From Terriglobales bacterium (GTDB lineage Bacteria; Acidobacteriota; Terriglobia; Terriglobales; Acidobacteriaceae): DNA of 64,000 nucleotides. Numbering within the stretch: position 1 is the first letter of the stretch; every line of letters starts with the position of its first letter. Made by a program: the position numbers and the translations under genes. Below the pieces are notes generated by a model. The model searched no databases. It was given only the letters and a program-made list of their open reading frames with translations, and was not told where the DNA came from. The stretch covers positions 186,001 through 250,000 of the forward strand of contig DASRER010000022.1 in the NCBI GenBank assembly GCA_035651995.1, in the 5' to 3' direction. This document shows positions 1 to 8,872 of the stretch, one piece after another.

Positions 1-2
1 TC

Positions 3-1157
3 AACGACGAGAGCCTGCGCGACGGCCTGCAATCTCCCTCGGTCAAAGATCCCACGCTCGATGAGAAGGTCGAGATCCTCCACCTGATGGAAGCTCTGGG
101 CATCAACATGCTCGACATCGGGCTTCCTGGCGCGGGCAAGCGCGCCTACGAGCAATGCGAGCGCCTGGCGCGCGAGATCGCCACGGCGAAGCTTGCCATC
201 CGGCCCAACTGCGCCGCGCGCACGCACAAGAACGACATCACGCCCATCGCCGAGATCTCGCAAAAGGCCGGCATCCAGATCGAGGCCGCGACCTTCATCG
301 GCTCCAGCCCGATTCGCCGCTACGCCGAGAACTGGACCGGCGACTTCCTGCTCAAGACCACCGAAGAAGCGGTGAAGTACGTCGTCTCGCTCGGGCTTCC
401 GGCGATGTTTGTCACCGAAGACACCACACGCTGCGATCCCGAGACGGTGAAGCGGCTGTATGCGACCGCCATCAACTGCGGCGCGCGCTCCATCGTCATC
501 TGCGACACGGTGGGACACGTGACGCCGACTGGCGTGACCAACCTGGTCCGCTTCGTGATCGAGGAAGTGGTGAAGCCGTCCGGCGAAACCATCCGCGTGG
601 ACTGGCACGGGCATTGCGATCGCGGACTTGCCATCGCCAATTCGCTCGCCGCACTGGCGGCTGGATGCGAATGCGTGCACGCGACCGCCATCGGCGTGGG
701 CGAACGCGTGGGCAACACGCAGATGGACCAGATGCTGGTGAACCTGAAGCTGATGGGCGTCGAGCCTTGGACGCAGCAGGACCTGACGCGGCTGAAGGAT
801 TATTGCGCGGCCGTCTCGCGCGCGACGGGCGTTCCGATCCCCAGGAACTATCCCGTGCTCGGCGACGACGCCTTCCGCACCGCCACCGGCGTTCACGCCG
901 CGGCGGTGATCAAGGCGCTGCGCAAAAACGACGTCGAGCTGGCCAACACCGTTTATTCCGGCGTTCCGTCACACTTCTTCGGCCTCGAGCAGGTGATCGA
1001 GATCGGCCCCATGTCGGGCAAGTCGAACGTGCTGTTCTGGCTGGAGCGGCGCGGAATGAAGGTGAGTGAAGACGTGGTGGAGCGCATCTACCAGCGCGCC
1101 AAGCAGAGCGACCGCACGTTAACGGAAGCCGAGATCCTCGCCTGCTGCAAGCGATGA
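3..1157 (+). CDS. DRE-TIM metallolyase, 2-isopropylmalate synthase-like (5' truncated)
   Basis: The frame is open from the first bases of the window, so the gene starts upstream; 384 residues are visible. The opening residues carry the DRE-TIM signature (N-D-E-S-L-R-D-G-L-Q), and later a D-W-H-G-H-C-D-R segment supplies the HxH metal ligands of HMGL-like enzymes. These fold as a TIM barrel and condense or cleave acyl-CoA with a 2-oxoacid using a divalent metal. The C-terminal part (TGVHAAAV, YSGVP, GPMSGKSNV) resembles 2-isopropylmalate/homocitrate synthase relatives, but the regulatory LeuA dimer domain of classical LeuA is absent, so the exact substrate is open. Its TGA overlaps an ATG (ATGA at 1154) that could start the next frame. 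Family is clear; reaction is inferred. Confidence 0.85.
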   Translation, partial: NDESLRDGLQSPSVKDPTLDEKVEILHLMEALGINMLDIGLPGAGKRAYEQCERLAREIATAKLAIRPNCAARTHKNDITPIAEISQKAGIQIEAATFIGSSPIRRYAENWTGDFLLKTTEEAVKYVVSLGLPAMFVTEDTTRCDPETVKRLYATAINCGARSIVICDTVGHVTPTGVTNLVRFVIEEVVKPSGETIRVDWHGHCDRGLAIANSLAALAAGCECVHATAIGVGERVGNTQMDQMLVNLKLMGVEPWTQQDLTRLKDYCAAVSRATGVPIPRNYPVLGDDAFRTATGVHAAAVIKALRKNDVELANTVYSGVPSHFFGLEQVIEIGPMSGKSNVLFWLERRGMKVSEDVVERIYQRAKQSDRTLTEAEILACCKR

Positions 1158-1158
1158 A

Positions 1159-1242
1159 ATTGCCGAATTGCCGAACCGCGGAATGGCCGAATTGGAGATG
1201 TGCTGCCAATTCCGCAGTCCGGCGCTTCCGCAATTCGGCAAT
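1159..1242. repeat. Imperfect inverted repeat between two genes
   Basis: Perfect 12-nt arms, ATTGCCGAATTG at 1159-1170 and CAATTCGGCAAT at 1231-1242, flank further near-complementary sequence (CCGAATTGG against CCAATTCCG). The unit GCCGAATT recurs in tandem inside each arm, as if a short repeat had expanded and folded back. The right arm ends on the first two bases of the ATG at 1241. Transcribed, it would form a long hairpin just before the M20 peptidase start. Confidence 0.75.
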
Positions 1243-2527
1243 GTGCACGGCTCGCAAGTTCGGCGTCGCGGCGGTAGTATGGCTGTTCTTCGCCGTGATG
1301 CTTTCCTCGCAGGCAGACACCAAACCGGACACGCTGCCGCCCCAGCAGGAAGTGGCGCGCGTGGCGGCGCTGCCTGCAGTCCACGCGGCCTTCCAGTGGT
1401 TCCAGTCGCATGAGCGCGAGATCAGCGAGCGCCAGCTGGAGATGGTGAGGATCCCTTCGCCGCCGTTTGGCGAGGCGGCGCGATCGCGCTGGCTGCGCGA
1501 GCGCTTCCGCGATGCCGGATTACGTGAGGTCCACTCCGACCCGTTGGGCAATGTGTTCGGTGTAAGGCGCGGCTCCGACGAGAGGGCGAAGTACGTCGCG
1601 ATCACGGCGCACATCGACACCGTGTTTCCCGCCGGGACGCAGCTGGAGGTCCGCCGCGACGGCGAGAAGCTGCTCGGGCCCGGCATCAGCGACAACGGCG
1701 CGGGCGTGATGGCACTGCTGGCGGTGGCGCAGGCGATGCACGCGGCGGAAGTCCGCAACGTGGCGCCGATCGTCTTCATCGGCAACGTCGGGGAAGAAGG
1801 CGAAGGCGACCTGCGCGGCATGCGCCACGTGTTCAGCGATCCGAAGTGGAAGGACGCGATTGCGGCCACGCTGGTGATTGATGGCGCGTCGAGCGACACC
1901 ATCGTGGCGCAGGCGCTGGGCAGCCGCCGCTTCGAGGTCACGGTGCGCGGCCCAGGCGGACACTCCTGGAGCGACTTCGGCGCGCCCAATCCCATCGTGC
2001 TGCTGTCGCGCGCGATCGCGCAAATGAGCCTGATTCCGCTGCCCGCCTCTCCGAAGACGACGCTGAACATCGGCGTCATCAGCGGTGGCACGAGCGTGAA
2101 CTCGATTCCCGAGAGCGCCTCGATCCGCGTGGACATGCGCTCCTCGTCGACCGAGCAACTGGAGCGCGTGGAGGCGGCCATGCGGCAGGCGGTGACGCGC
2201 GCGCTGGCTTCCGGCAACGGCGTGGCCGGCGTGAGCTACGAGGTGCGGCAGATCGGCGAGCGTCCTGCGGGCGACCTGGCGGAGACCTCGCGCCTGCTCG
2301 CCATCATGCGCGCCGTGGATGTGCACCTGGGAAATCCGTCGCGCGTCACGCGCGCCTCAACCGATGCGAACCTCCCCATCTCGCAGGGACGCGAAGCCCT
2401 GGCCGTGGGCGGAGGCGGTTCGGGCGGCGGCGCGCATACGGTGCACGAATGGTTCGATCCGCGGGGGCGCGATTTGGGACTGAAGCGGATCCTGCTCGCG
2501 GCGCTGGCGGTGGCAGGAGCGAAGTAG
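1241..2527 (+). CDS. Secreted M20-family metallopeptidase
   Basis: 428 residues from the ATG at 1241. An ATG at 1154 is in frame and overlaps the upstream stop, but its extra 29 residues are a translation of the inverted repeat, and the signal-peptide-like stretch (FGVAAVVWLFFAVML) begins only after 1241, so I prefer 1241. The dizinc M20 plan is complete: TAHIDT (His-x-Asp), GISDNGAG (bridging Asp), GEEGEGD (catalytic Glu-Glu), the lid segment GPGGHSWSD, and a C-terminal GGAHTVHEW histidine. The family hydrolyses peptide or acyl-amino-acid bonds (tripeptidase T, ArgE/DapE-like); the signal sequence implies a periplasmic role in peptide turnover. Substrate unknown. Confidence 0.85.
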   Translation: MCTARKFGVAAVVWLFFAVMLSSQADTKPDTLPPQQEVARVAALPAVHAAFQWFQSHEREISERQLEMVRIPSPPFGEAARSRWLRERFRDAGLREVHSDPLGNVFGVRRGSDERAKYVAITAHIDTVFPAGTQLEVRRDGEKLLGPGISDNGAGVMALLAVAQAMHAAEVRNVAPIVFIGNVGEEGEGDLRGMRHVFSDPKWKDAIAATLVIDGASSDTIVAQALGSRRFEVTVRGPGGHSWSDFGAPNPIVLLSRAIAQMSLIPLPASPKTTLNIGVISGGTSVNSIPESASIRVDMRSSSTEQLERVEAAMRQAVTRALASGNGVAGVSYEVRQIGERPAGDLAETSRLLAIMRAVDVHLGNPSRVTRASTDANLPISQGREALAVGGGGSGGGAHTVHEWFDPRGRDLGLKRILLAALAVAGAK

Positions 2528-2575
2528 GGCAGTTTCGAGTTTCCCGTTTTCAAATTTCCAGCAAACTCCACTCAA

Positions 2576-4357
2576 ATGATGAAGACGACATTGTTAATCT
2601 GCAGCATTCTGTTCGTGGCCGGCGCGGCGGTAATGATGAGCGACGACGCCAAGAGAAAACCCGCTCTTGCCGACGGCAAGGAAAAAACCCCCGCGCCGGA
2701 CGTGATCTTCGTCAACGGCGATATTTATCCAGGCGCGCGCTTCGTGGCGAACGGCAGGGGCGGATTGCGCGGAGAGAGCGTGGGGCCGCGGGCACAGGCG
2801 ATGGCGGTGCGCGACGGGCGCATCGTCGCGGTAGGCACGACGGCCGAAATCAGCAAACTAAAGGGCAAGGACACCGAAGTCGTCGACCTCGGCGGACGGT
2901 TTGTCATGCCGGGATTCAACGACGCGCACCTGCACCTGGCCAACGGCGGCTTCGAGCAACTGAACGTGAACCTGGTGGGAACCAAGTCGCTCGACGAGAT
3001 GTTGCAGCGCATCGCGGCGCGCGCCGCCCAGACCAACCCGGGCGAGTGGGTTGTTGGCCGCGGTTGGGACGAAACCAAGTGGACGGCGCCGCAACTGCCG
3101 ACGCGCCAGGACCTGGACAAGGTGACCGGCGATCATCCCGCATTCTTCGGGCGGGTGGATGGGCACTCGATCGTGGCCAACACGGCGGCGCTGAAGCTGG
3201 CGGGGGTAACCCGCGAAACGCCCGACCCGATGGGCGGAAAGATCGTGCGCGACGCGCAGGGCGAAGCCACCGGTGTGATGCGCGACACCGCCGAAAACCT
3301 GGTCACGCGCGCGCAGGGGACGCTGGCCAGCGGGGCCACGCGACAGGGCGTGTCGTCGCCCGGCGCGCCTTCACAGCGGCGAAAAGCCGCCGAGCTGGCG
3401 CTGGCGGACGCGGCGCGCTGGGGCGTCACCTCGGCGCAGGACAACTCCGCCTGGGAGGACTTCCTCGTCTATGAGGACCTGGAGCGCGAAGGCAAGCTGA
3501 CGCTGCGCATCAGCGAGTGGCTGCCGTTCGATGCGCCGCTCGCCACCTTGCAGGCGCACCGCGCACACCATGCCGCGACCGATGCGCTGTTGCATACCGG
3601 CATGCTGAAGGGCTTCATGGATGGGTCGCTCGGGTCGCACAGCGCAGCCATGCTGGCGCCCTACGCAGACGAGCCGAAGAATGCCGGCCTGCCGCGCTAC
3701 GAGGCCACGCGCTTGAACACGATGGCGGAGGAGCGCTCACTGGCGGGGTTCCAGCTGGGCTTCCACGCCATCGGCGACCGCGGAGCGCAGATGGCGCTTG
3801 ATGCCTTCGGCGTGGCGCAGCGGGCGGCCCAGGCACGCGACTTCCGCAACCGCATCGAGCACGCACAGGTCACTACGCCGGCGCAGTTCCGCCAATTCCA
3901 CGAGCTGAACGTGATCGCGTCCATGCAGCCCTGCCACCTGCTCACCGACATGAACTGGGCGGTGGCGCGCCTGGGGCCGGAGCGGGCCAGAACGTCGTAC
4001 GCCTGGCGGAGTCTACTCGACCATGGGGTCTGGCTGGCGTTCGGGACCGACTATCCCGTGGAGCCGATCACGCCGTTCCGGGGGATCTACGCGGCGCTGA
4101 CCCGCAAGAACGAGGCGGGCACGAAGGAATATTTTCCCGAGCAGAGGCTGACCATCGAAGAGGCGATAGCGGGATATACGACCGGAGCGGCCTACGCTCA
4201 GTTCGCCGAGCGGGAGAAGGGCACGCTGGAAAAGGGCAAGCTGGCGGACTTCGTGGTGCTCGATCGCGACCTGGTGAAGGCCGCGCCGGCCGAGATTCTC
4301 GGCACGCAAGTGTTGCGAACGGTAGTCGGCGGGAAGACGGTGTACGAGGCGAGATAA
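2576..4357 (+). CDS. Exported amidohydrolase, YtcJ/amidohydrolase-3 type
   Basis: 593 residues starting at tandem ATG codons (2576/2579). A hydrophobic leader (LLICSILFVAGAAVMM) suggests export or anchoring. The metal-dependent hydrolase motifs occur in order: GFNDAHLHL (HxH), GRVDGHS, GFHAIGDRG, RIEHAQ and GTDYPVEP, followed by the small C-terminal beta-domain (GKLADFVVLDRDL) of cyclic amidohydrolases. The relatives hydrolyse amides, formamides or ring amides and the substrate is rarely known. A stretch around residues 243-266 rich in Ser/Gly/Ala/Arg looks like a lineage-specific loop insertion. It follows the M20 peptidase by 48 nt, so the pair may be co-transcribed. Family is secure; function beyond amide hydrolysis is not. 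Confidence 0.85.
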   Translation: MMKTTLLICSILFVAGAAVMMSDDAKRKPALADGKEKTPAPDVIFVNGDIYPGARFVANGRGGLRGESVGPRAQAMAVRDGRIVAVGTTAEISKLKGKDTEVVDLGGRFVMPGFNDAHLHLANGGFEQLNVNLVGTKSLDEMLQRIAARAAQTNPGEWVVGRGWDETKWTAPQLPTRQDLDKVTGDHPAFFGRVDGHSIVANTAALKLAGVTRETPDPMGGKIVRDAQGEATGVMRDTAENLVTRAQGTLASGATRQGVSSPGAPSQRRKAAELALADAARWGVTSAQDNSAWEDFLVYEDLEREGKLTLRISEWLPFDAPLATLQAHRAHHAATDALLHTGMLKGFMDGSLGSHSAAMLAPYADEPKNAGLPRYEATRLNTMAEERSLAGFQLGFHAIGDRGAQMALDAFGVAQRAAQARDFRNRIEHAQVTTPAQFRQFHELNVIASMQPCHLLTDMNWAVARLGPERARTSYAWRSLLDHGVWLAFGTDYPVEPITPFRGIYAALTRKNEAGTKEYFPEQRLTIEEAIAGYTTGAAYAQFAEREKGTLEKGKLADFVVLDRDLVKAAPAEILGTQVLRTVVGGKTVYEAR

Positions 4358-4364
4358 CCCCGCC

Positions 4365-4389
4365 GGCCCTGGCTGCGTCTGCCAGGGCC
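4365..4389 (+). terminator. Hairpin terminator after the amidohydrolase
   Basis: GGCCCTGGC at 4365-4373 pairs perfectly with GCCAGGGCC at 4381-4389 across a 7-nt loop, starting 8 nt after the stop codon. There is no U-tract, so it is either a weak intrinsic terminator or a 3'-end-stabilising stem. Confidence 0.6.
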
Positions 4390-4465
4390 ATTGGGAGGCA
4401 TCGTTGACCCTCGTCAAGGCCGCGAAGATTCGCTATTTGTTCGCCTGCCGAGGCTACGGAAATCG

Positions 4466-4495
4466 TTGCAAGCAGCCTCTGGAATTGCGTACACT
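4466..4495 (+). promoter_or_regulatory. Candidate sigma-70 promoter for the small membrane protein
   Basis: TTGCAA (4466-4471) and TACACT (4490-4495) are separated by 18 nt, the best -35/-10 pair I see in the 266-nt gap before the gene at 4624. It lies downstream of the hairpin at 4365-4389, consistent with a new transcription unit. Match is moderate. Confidence 0.35.
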
Positions 4496-4515
4496 CTGCT
4501 CCGCGTCAAGCCTTC

Positions 4516-4551
4516 CAGCCGGGGCCCATCGGCTGAACCCGGGTACCGGGT
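4516..4551 (+). other. Two tandem short hairpins in the leader
   Basis: CAGCCG/CGGCTG (4516-4521 and 4530-4535) and ACCCGG/CCGGGT (4537-4542 and 4546-4551) can form two adjacent stems in the 5' leader of the gene at 4624. No known riboswitch pattern was recognised. Confidence 0.35.
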
Positions 4552-4623
4552 CCTTGCATACCAAACCAGCGGAACGCGACAGCTGGGAAGACCGGGGCTT
4601 TTAGCAGGACACCTGATCGACGC

Positions 4624-5118
4624 ATGACTTTCTTGGTTGTGGTGGTATTGCGATGGCTGCGCCAGCGGGCTGCGGCTGCTGCTCCGCGAAAGGAGCGCGA
4701 CCGGCTGGTATTCGGCGCGTCGGGCGTGAAGGCGGTTTATGGAATAGGCGCGGTGGTCGCCCTGGCCATTCTCCTGACCCTGCTGGATAACCATCAGCCG
4801 GCCTGGCTGGTAGCCGTTCCCGGCCTGTTCCTGGGCCTCTTTCTTTACTCCTGGCCGGCCGACATCGTGCTGGACGCCGCCGGGATCGCGCAACGCCACT
4901 GGTGGGGCCGCAAGGTGGTGATCGCGTGGAACGAAGTCTCCAGCATCTGCCATCGCAGCGGCGACAACAGCACCTTCGTCTTCGCCCAGGACGGCCGCGA
5001 CATTCGCCACACCGGCTTCCACGCCGATTCAGCACGCTTCCAGGCAGAAGTGAAGTCGCGCTCGCAGGTCTCGCAGGTGGGCGACTGGGACGCGGTGCCG
5101 TCGCTGATTCGGGCGTAA
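4624..5118 (+). CDS. Small membrane protein with PH-like domain, function unknown
   Basis: 164 residues. An N-terminal segment with a hydrophobic run (FLVVVVLRWL) and a basic stretch is followed by two predicted membrane helices at about residues 39-54 and 60-78. A soluble C-terminal half (DIVLDAAGIAQRHWWGRKV, IAWNEVSSI) has the strand pattern of bacterial PH-like domains, which often read a residue environment of the form IxWxEI/V. I do not recognise a specific family. It has its own candidate promoter and is followed by a degenerate repeat, so it is probably monocistronic. Confidence 0.6.
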   Translation: MTFLVVVVLRWLRQRAAAAAPRKERDRLVFGASGVKAVYGIGAVVALAILLTLLDNHQPAWLVAVPGLFLGLFLYSWPADIVLDAAGIAQRHWWGRKVVIAWNEVSSICHRSGDNSTFVFAQDGRDIRHTGFHADSARFQAEVKSRSQVSQVGDWDAVPSLIRA

Positions 5119-5120
5119 AG

Positions 5121-5157
5121 CGCTCTCCACGTTCCGCCTTCCGCTCTCCGCTATCCG
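5121..5157. repeat. Degenerate TCCGC-type short tandem repeat
   Basis: A run of variants of a 7-8 nt unit (GCTCTCC, GTTCCGCC, TTCCGCTC, TCCGCTAT, CCGCC). It shares the exact 12-mer CCGCCTTCCGCT (5134-5145) with the segment inside tatD (11779-11790). Confidence 0.55.
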
Positions 5158-5189
5158 CCAAACCCAGAGCTGGACTGTAAACTCGCCTC

Positions 5190-6077
5190 GTGACCTTGCG
5201 CACCGTCAAAGCCCACGTTTTGCTGGTCCTGGTGACGCTGGTGTGGGGAGCGACGTTCGTGCAGATCAAGGACGTTCTGCGCGACATCTCACCGCTGCTG
5301 TTCAACACCGTGCGCATGTGCCTGGCGGCGGTGACGCTGGCGCTGATTTTCCGGCGGGACATGGGTCGCATCCGCAAGGCGGTCCTGGCCGACGGTGTGC
5401 TGGTCGGGGCGATGCTGTGGCTGGGATATGAGTTCCAGAGTACGGGCCTGGCGCGCACTACGCCCTCGAAGTCGGCCTTCCTCACCGGCGTTTCGGTCGT
5501 GCTGGTGCCGGTGTTCCTGGGAGTTTTCTGGCGGAAGCGGTTCACCGGCTGGACGTGGGCGGGCGTGCTGCTGGCCTTCGCCGGGCTCTACCTGATGAGC
5601 GTGCCCGGCGGGATGGCGCAATGGCAGGCAATCAATACTGGCGACCTGCTCACGCTGGCGTGCGCTGTGGCCTTCGGCTTCCAAATCATTCTTGTGGGGC
5701 GGGCGTCGAGCCGGCATGGATTCGAACCGATCGCGTTCCTGCAAATTGCCGCGGCGGCGGTGCTGATGGCGTTCACCGTGCCGCTGGTGGAGCAACCGCA
5801 TGCGGTGTGGTCGGGGAGGGTGCTGACCGCCATCGTAGTGACCGGCCTGCTGGGGACGGCGGGCGCCTTTAGCGTCCAGGCGTGGGCGCAGCAGTTCACG
5901 TCGCCCACTTATGCGGCGCTGATTTTTTCGCTGGAGCCGGTGTTTGCCTGGCTCACGTCGTACCTTGTGCTGGGCGAGCGGCTGGGATACCGCGCGGGCG
6001 CAGGCGCGGCGCTGATCCTCGGCGGCATTCTGACAGCGGAGTTGAAGGGCTCGCCCGCCGACGAGGCAGCGAGCTAG
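5190..6077 (+). CDS. EamA/DMT-family drug-metabolite transporter
   Basis: 295 residues from a GTG start at 5190. About ten hydrophobic helices are arranged as two EamA repeats. The first opens with VTLVWGATFVQIK and contains the family GY-x-FQSTGLARTT-x-S-x-AFLTG stretch; the second ends with YAALIFSLEPVFAWLTSYLVLGE, the usual C-terminal signature. The family exports metabolites or amino acids across the inner membrane, and substrate cannot be read from sequence. It stands alone between a degenerate repeat and the long gap before htrA. Confidence 0.88.
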   Translation: MTLRTVKAHVLLVLVTLVWGATFVQIKDVLRDISPLLFNTVRMCLAAVTLALIFRRDMGRIRKAVLADGVLVGAMLWLGYEFQSTGLARTTPSKSAFLTGVSVVLVPVFLGVFWRKRFTGWTWAGVLLAFAGLYLMSVPGGMAQWQAINTGDLLTLACAVAFGFQIILVGRASSRHGFEPIAFLQIAAAAVLMAFTVPLVEQPHAVWSGRVLTAIVVTGLLGTAGAFSVQAWAQQFTSPTYAALIFSLEPVFAWLTSYLVLGERLGYRAGAGAALILGGILTAELKGSPADEAAS

Positions 6078-6402
6078 TCCGCTGGGGTTAGCCCCGCCGG
6101 CGCCGCTGCGGCAGCGGTTTCTGGCCCACCGTGCCAAAAAAAAAGAATCACCCATGCCTGCAAGTTTCGTTGGACCGGTAGTTCATAGCTGCAGGGAGTA
6201 GTGTGCCGCGCGCGGAACGCAGACACCGCGTCGAAAACGCTGCAAACGGCGCTCCCATTCAGCTCAAATCGGCGTGTGACGGAAAGGCATTTTCCTGCGT
6301 CTAACATTACAGAGGCCGTTTCTAACCGGCTTCAGCAGACGAACGTGTCCTCATTCCGAGAGAGCTATAATCGTTTGTTAGGTAAGTGGAGGCAGAACGA
6401 AT
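6078..6402. other. Gap of 325 bases before htrA
   Basis: No gene is supported. It holds two small dyads just after the EamA stop (GGGG/CCCC at 6084-6095 and CCGCTGC/GCAGCGG at 6103-6117), an A-run at about 6134-6143, a candidate -10 element at 6366, and an SD-like GGAGG about 9 nt before the htrA ATG. A short reading frame from 6201 overlaps htrA and lacks protein-like character. Confidence 0.5.
6366..6371 (+). promoter_or_regulatory. Candidate -10 element for htrA
   Basis: A perfect TATAAT sits 32 nt upstream of the htrA ATG. No consensus -35 is present at 16-18 nt, so the promoter may need an activator or an alternative sigma factor, as is common for envelope-stress proteases. Confidence 0.4.
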
Positions 6403-7983
6403 ATGAGTGCGCGCGCACGCGCAACCATGGAACGTTTCCTGAATAGCCGCTGGGCGTCAACCGTCCTGGTGCTGGCAACGCTGGCGGTGGGAATCCTGAT
6501 CGGGACCATCATCAGCAACGGCGTCAAGGGCAGAGCGCTGGCGGCCTTCGACAGCTCCGATGCGACTCCTCTGCAGCTGCCGGCGCCGAAGCAGTTGTCG
6601 AACGCGTTCGCGACCATCGCCAAGCAGGTGGAACCGTCGGTCGTGAACATCAACACCGAATCCATCAGCAAGCCGGAGCCTGCGCAGCGGCGCCGCCGCG
6701 GGCAGCCGCCCGATGACGACAACCAGAGCCCGTTTGACGATTTCTTCGACCGCTTCTTCGGCGGACAGGGCGGGCCGCCGCCCGAGGGCAGCCGCGAGCG
6801 TGCCCTGGGTTCGGGCGTGATCATGGATACCAAGGGTTACATCGTGACCAACGCGCACGTGGTGGACGGCGCGGACCGCATCAAGGTGAAACTGATGGAC
6901 GATCCGCCGGGGACCGACTATCCGGCGAAGGTCATCGGCGTGGACAAGGAAACCGACTTGGCGGTGATCAAAATTGAGCCCAAGCGGCCTATCCAGGCCG
7001 CCAAGATAGGGAACTCCGACTCGGCGCAGGTGGGCGACTGGGTGCTGGCGGTGGGCAGCCCGTTCGGACTCGAGGCCACGGTGACGGCGGGAATCGTTTC
7101 GGCGAAAGGGCGCAGCAACATCGTTCCGCGCCGCCAATTCCAATCGTTCCTGCAGACCGACGCGGCCATCAACCCCGGCAACTCGGGCGGGCCGCTGGTG
7201 AACATGGACGGCGAAGTGATCGGCATCAACACCGCCATCTACACGCAGGGGTTCTCGACCGGATACCAGGGCGTGGGCTTTGCGCTGCCTTCGGCGACGG
7301 TGGCCAAGGTCTATAACGACCTGATCGGGCCTGAGCACCGGGTTACGCGCGGATCGATCGGCGTGGTGTTCAACGCGCAGGAGAATCCGGCGGTGGCGCG
7401 CATCTATGGCAACGGAGTGACCATCAGCCAGGTGCCGCCCAACGGCCCGGCTGCGGCTGCGGGGCTGAAGGAAGGCGACACGATCGTCGCGGTCGACGGC
7501 AAGCCGGTGAAGAGCGGCGACGAGCTGGTGTCTGACATCAGCAGCCGCAGGCCGGGCAGCCAGGTGAAGCTCGACTACATGCGCGACGGGAAGCGCCAGA
7601 CCGCGGCGCTGACCGTGGCCGACCGCGCCAAGCTGTTCCCGACCGAAGGCGAGACGGCAGAAGAACTGGGCGGACCGGCGCAGCCGACCGAAAGCAAGCT
7701 GGGCGTGACCATCGCACCGCTGACGCCCGAGCAGGCAATGCGGCTAGGCGTTCCGGCGGGCAAGGGCGTGGTGGTGACTCGCGTCAAGCCGGGCTCGTTT
7801 GCCGACGACATCGGCGTGAACCGCGGCGACGTGATCCTGCAGATCAACAAGCAACCGGTGAACAGCGAGGCCGACTTTACCCGCATCGAGGGGCAGCTGA
7901 AGAGCGGGCAGGACGTGGCGCTGCTCGTTCACCAGGGCGGCCGGCAGGGTGGAAGCATCTTCCTGGCGGGGACGTTGCCATAA
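6403..7983 (+). CDS. htrA: HtrA/DegP-type periplasmic serine protease with two PDZ domains
   Basis: 526 residues with an SD (GGAGG) upstream. An N-terminal membrane segment (about residues 18-37) anchors or exports it. The trypsin-like domain shows His152 (TNAHVVD), Asp185 (ETDLAVI) and Ser261 (NPGNSGGPL). Two PDZ domains follow (about residues 320-410 and 435-520), each with the usual small-residue peptide-binding loop. A Pro/Arg-rich stretch and an FDDFFDRFFGG segment, typical of the DegP LA-loop region, lie at about 90-125. The family degrades or refolds misfolded envelope proteins. It appears monocistronic. Confidence 0.95.
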   Translation: MSARARATMERFLNSRWASTVLVLATLAVGILIGTIISNGVKGRALAAFDSSDATPLQLPAPKQLSNAFATIAKQVEPSVVNINTESISKPEPAQRRRRGQPPDDDNQSPFDDFFDRFFGGQGGPPPEGSRERALGSGVIMDTKGYIVTNAHVVDGADRIKVKLMDDPPGTDYPAKVIGVDKETDLAVIKIEPKRPIQAAKIGNSDSAQVGDWVLAVGSPFGLEATVTAGIVSAKGRSNIVPRRQFQSFLQTDAAINPGNSGGPLVNMDGEVIGINTAIYTQGFSTGYQGVGFALPSATVAKVYNDLIGPEHRVTRGSIGVVFNAQENPAVARIYGNGVTISQVPPNGPAAAAGLKEGDTIVAVDGKPVKSGDELVSDISSRRPGSQVKLDYMRDGKRQTAALTVADRAKLFPTEGETAEELGGPAQPTESKLGVTIAPLTPEQAMRLGVPAGKGVVVTRVKPGSFADDIGVNRGDVILQINKQPVNSEADFTRIEGQLKSGQDVALLVHQGGRQGGSIFLAGTLP

Positions 7984-8290
7984 GGCGGTCGTTAGTCGTC
8001 GGTTCGTGGGCGGAAAACCTCGGGGCGTCGATGGAAGCGGAGACCCGTCCGTCGCTGAATTAGGGCGGAAAATGGGGACGATGTGCATTCCGACCGCTTC
8101 GTAAGCTGCTGAAATTCAAGGCCCATGTTCCGGTACCGCGGGACATGGGCCTTGGTTATCCTGACCGGCCACTTTCTGCTGGCCAGCCAGCACCGAAATA
8201 GGCGATCATGTCGGCCGGTTCGTTCCCTAAGTCGGAACGAGCAGGGTCAATTCCCGGCGGCTCTGGCCGGGTAACGAAAACCCTGACGAG
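7984..8290. other. Gap of 307 bases after htrA
   Basis: No gene supported. The first 110 nt show nothing I recognise apart from short GTCG/CGTC dyads. A strong hairpin lies at 8118-8153, and the last 130 nt form the leader of the next gene. Confidence 0.5.
8118..8153 (+). terminator. Strong hairpin, probable htrA terminator
   Basis: AAGGCCCATGT (8118-8128) pairs perfectly with ACATGGGCCTT (8143-8153), with additional CC/GG pairing toward the loop. No U-tract follows. Position between htrA and the next gene supports termination, but a leader role for the gene at 8291 is possible. Confidence 0.55.
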
Positions 8291-8761
8291 GTGGCATTCT
8301 TGGGGCGAGCTGGGATTCGCCAGGTGGTTGCGATCGCAGTGCTCGGGCTGCTGGCGGCGACATCCGCCGGCGCGGCCGCCCATTCCACCAGGAAGTCCAG
8401 CCGCAAGGCTTCGGTCCACGCGGCGAAGTCGAAATCGAAGAAAAGCTCAAGGAAGGCGAGCCGACAGGCCTGGCGCCACCGGCAGCAGGTGGTGGACCCG
8501 GCGCGGGCGACCGAGATTCAGGCGGCGCTGATCCGCGCGCACTACCTGAATGGCGAGCCGACCGGCAAGTGGGACGCCGCCACCAAGTCCGCCATGGCGC
8601 GCTACCAGGAAGACAACGGCTGGCAGACCAAGAAGGTGCCCGACTCGCGGGCGCTCATCAAGCTGGGGCTGGGGCCGGACCGCAACCAGCTCATCAATCC
8701 TGACACCGCCTTCATCGCCATGCCCGAGCCGGCCAACAAGGGCGGCGGACAGCAGCAGTAA
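8291..8761 (+). CDS. Exported peptidoglycan-binding domain protein
   Basis: 156 residues from GTG 8291. A signal peptide (about residues 10-30, VVAIAVLGLLAATSAGAAA) is followed by a strongly basic Ser/Lys/Arg segment (residues 32-62) and a PG_binding_1-like helical domain (about 66-110; IQAALIRAHYLNGEPTGKWD, KSAMARYQEDNG). The domain binds peptidoglycan; no catalytic domain is attached. The basic linker could also bind anionic wall polymers. Short length and lack of an enzyme suggest a structural or accessory wall protein. Confidence 0.75.
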   Translation: MAFLGRAGIRQVVAIAVLGLLAATSAGAAAHSTRKSSRKASVHAAKSKSKKSSRKASRQAWRHRQQVVDPARATEIQAALIRAHYLNGEPTGKWDAATKSAMARYQEDNGWQTKKVPDSRALIKLGLGPDRNQLINPDTAFIAMPEPANKGGGQQQ

Positions 8762-8872
8762 GCCCCTTCGAAGCTTTCAGTTCTCGGTTCTCAGATAAAC
8801 CCTCCATCCGGTAGTGTGTGCGGTTGTCGAAAACTCGCCGGTTTGGCGTGTGTTGTTCGAGGGAGGGAACGG

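Noticed and set aside
910-2217. Minus-strand 435-codon frame over the metallolyase end and the M20 gene
   Set aside because: Spans two real genes on the other strand and the palindrome; Ser/Arg/Pro-rich with no motif.
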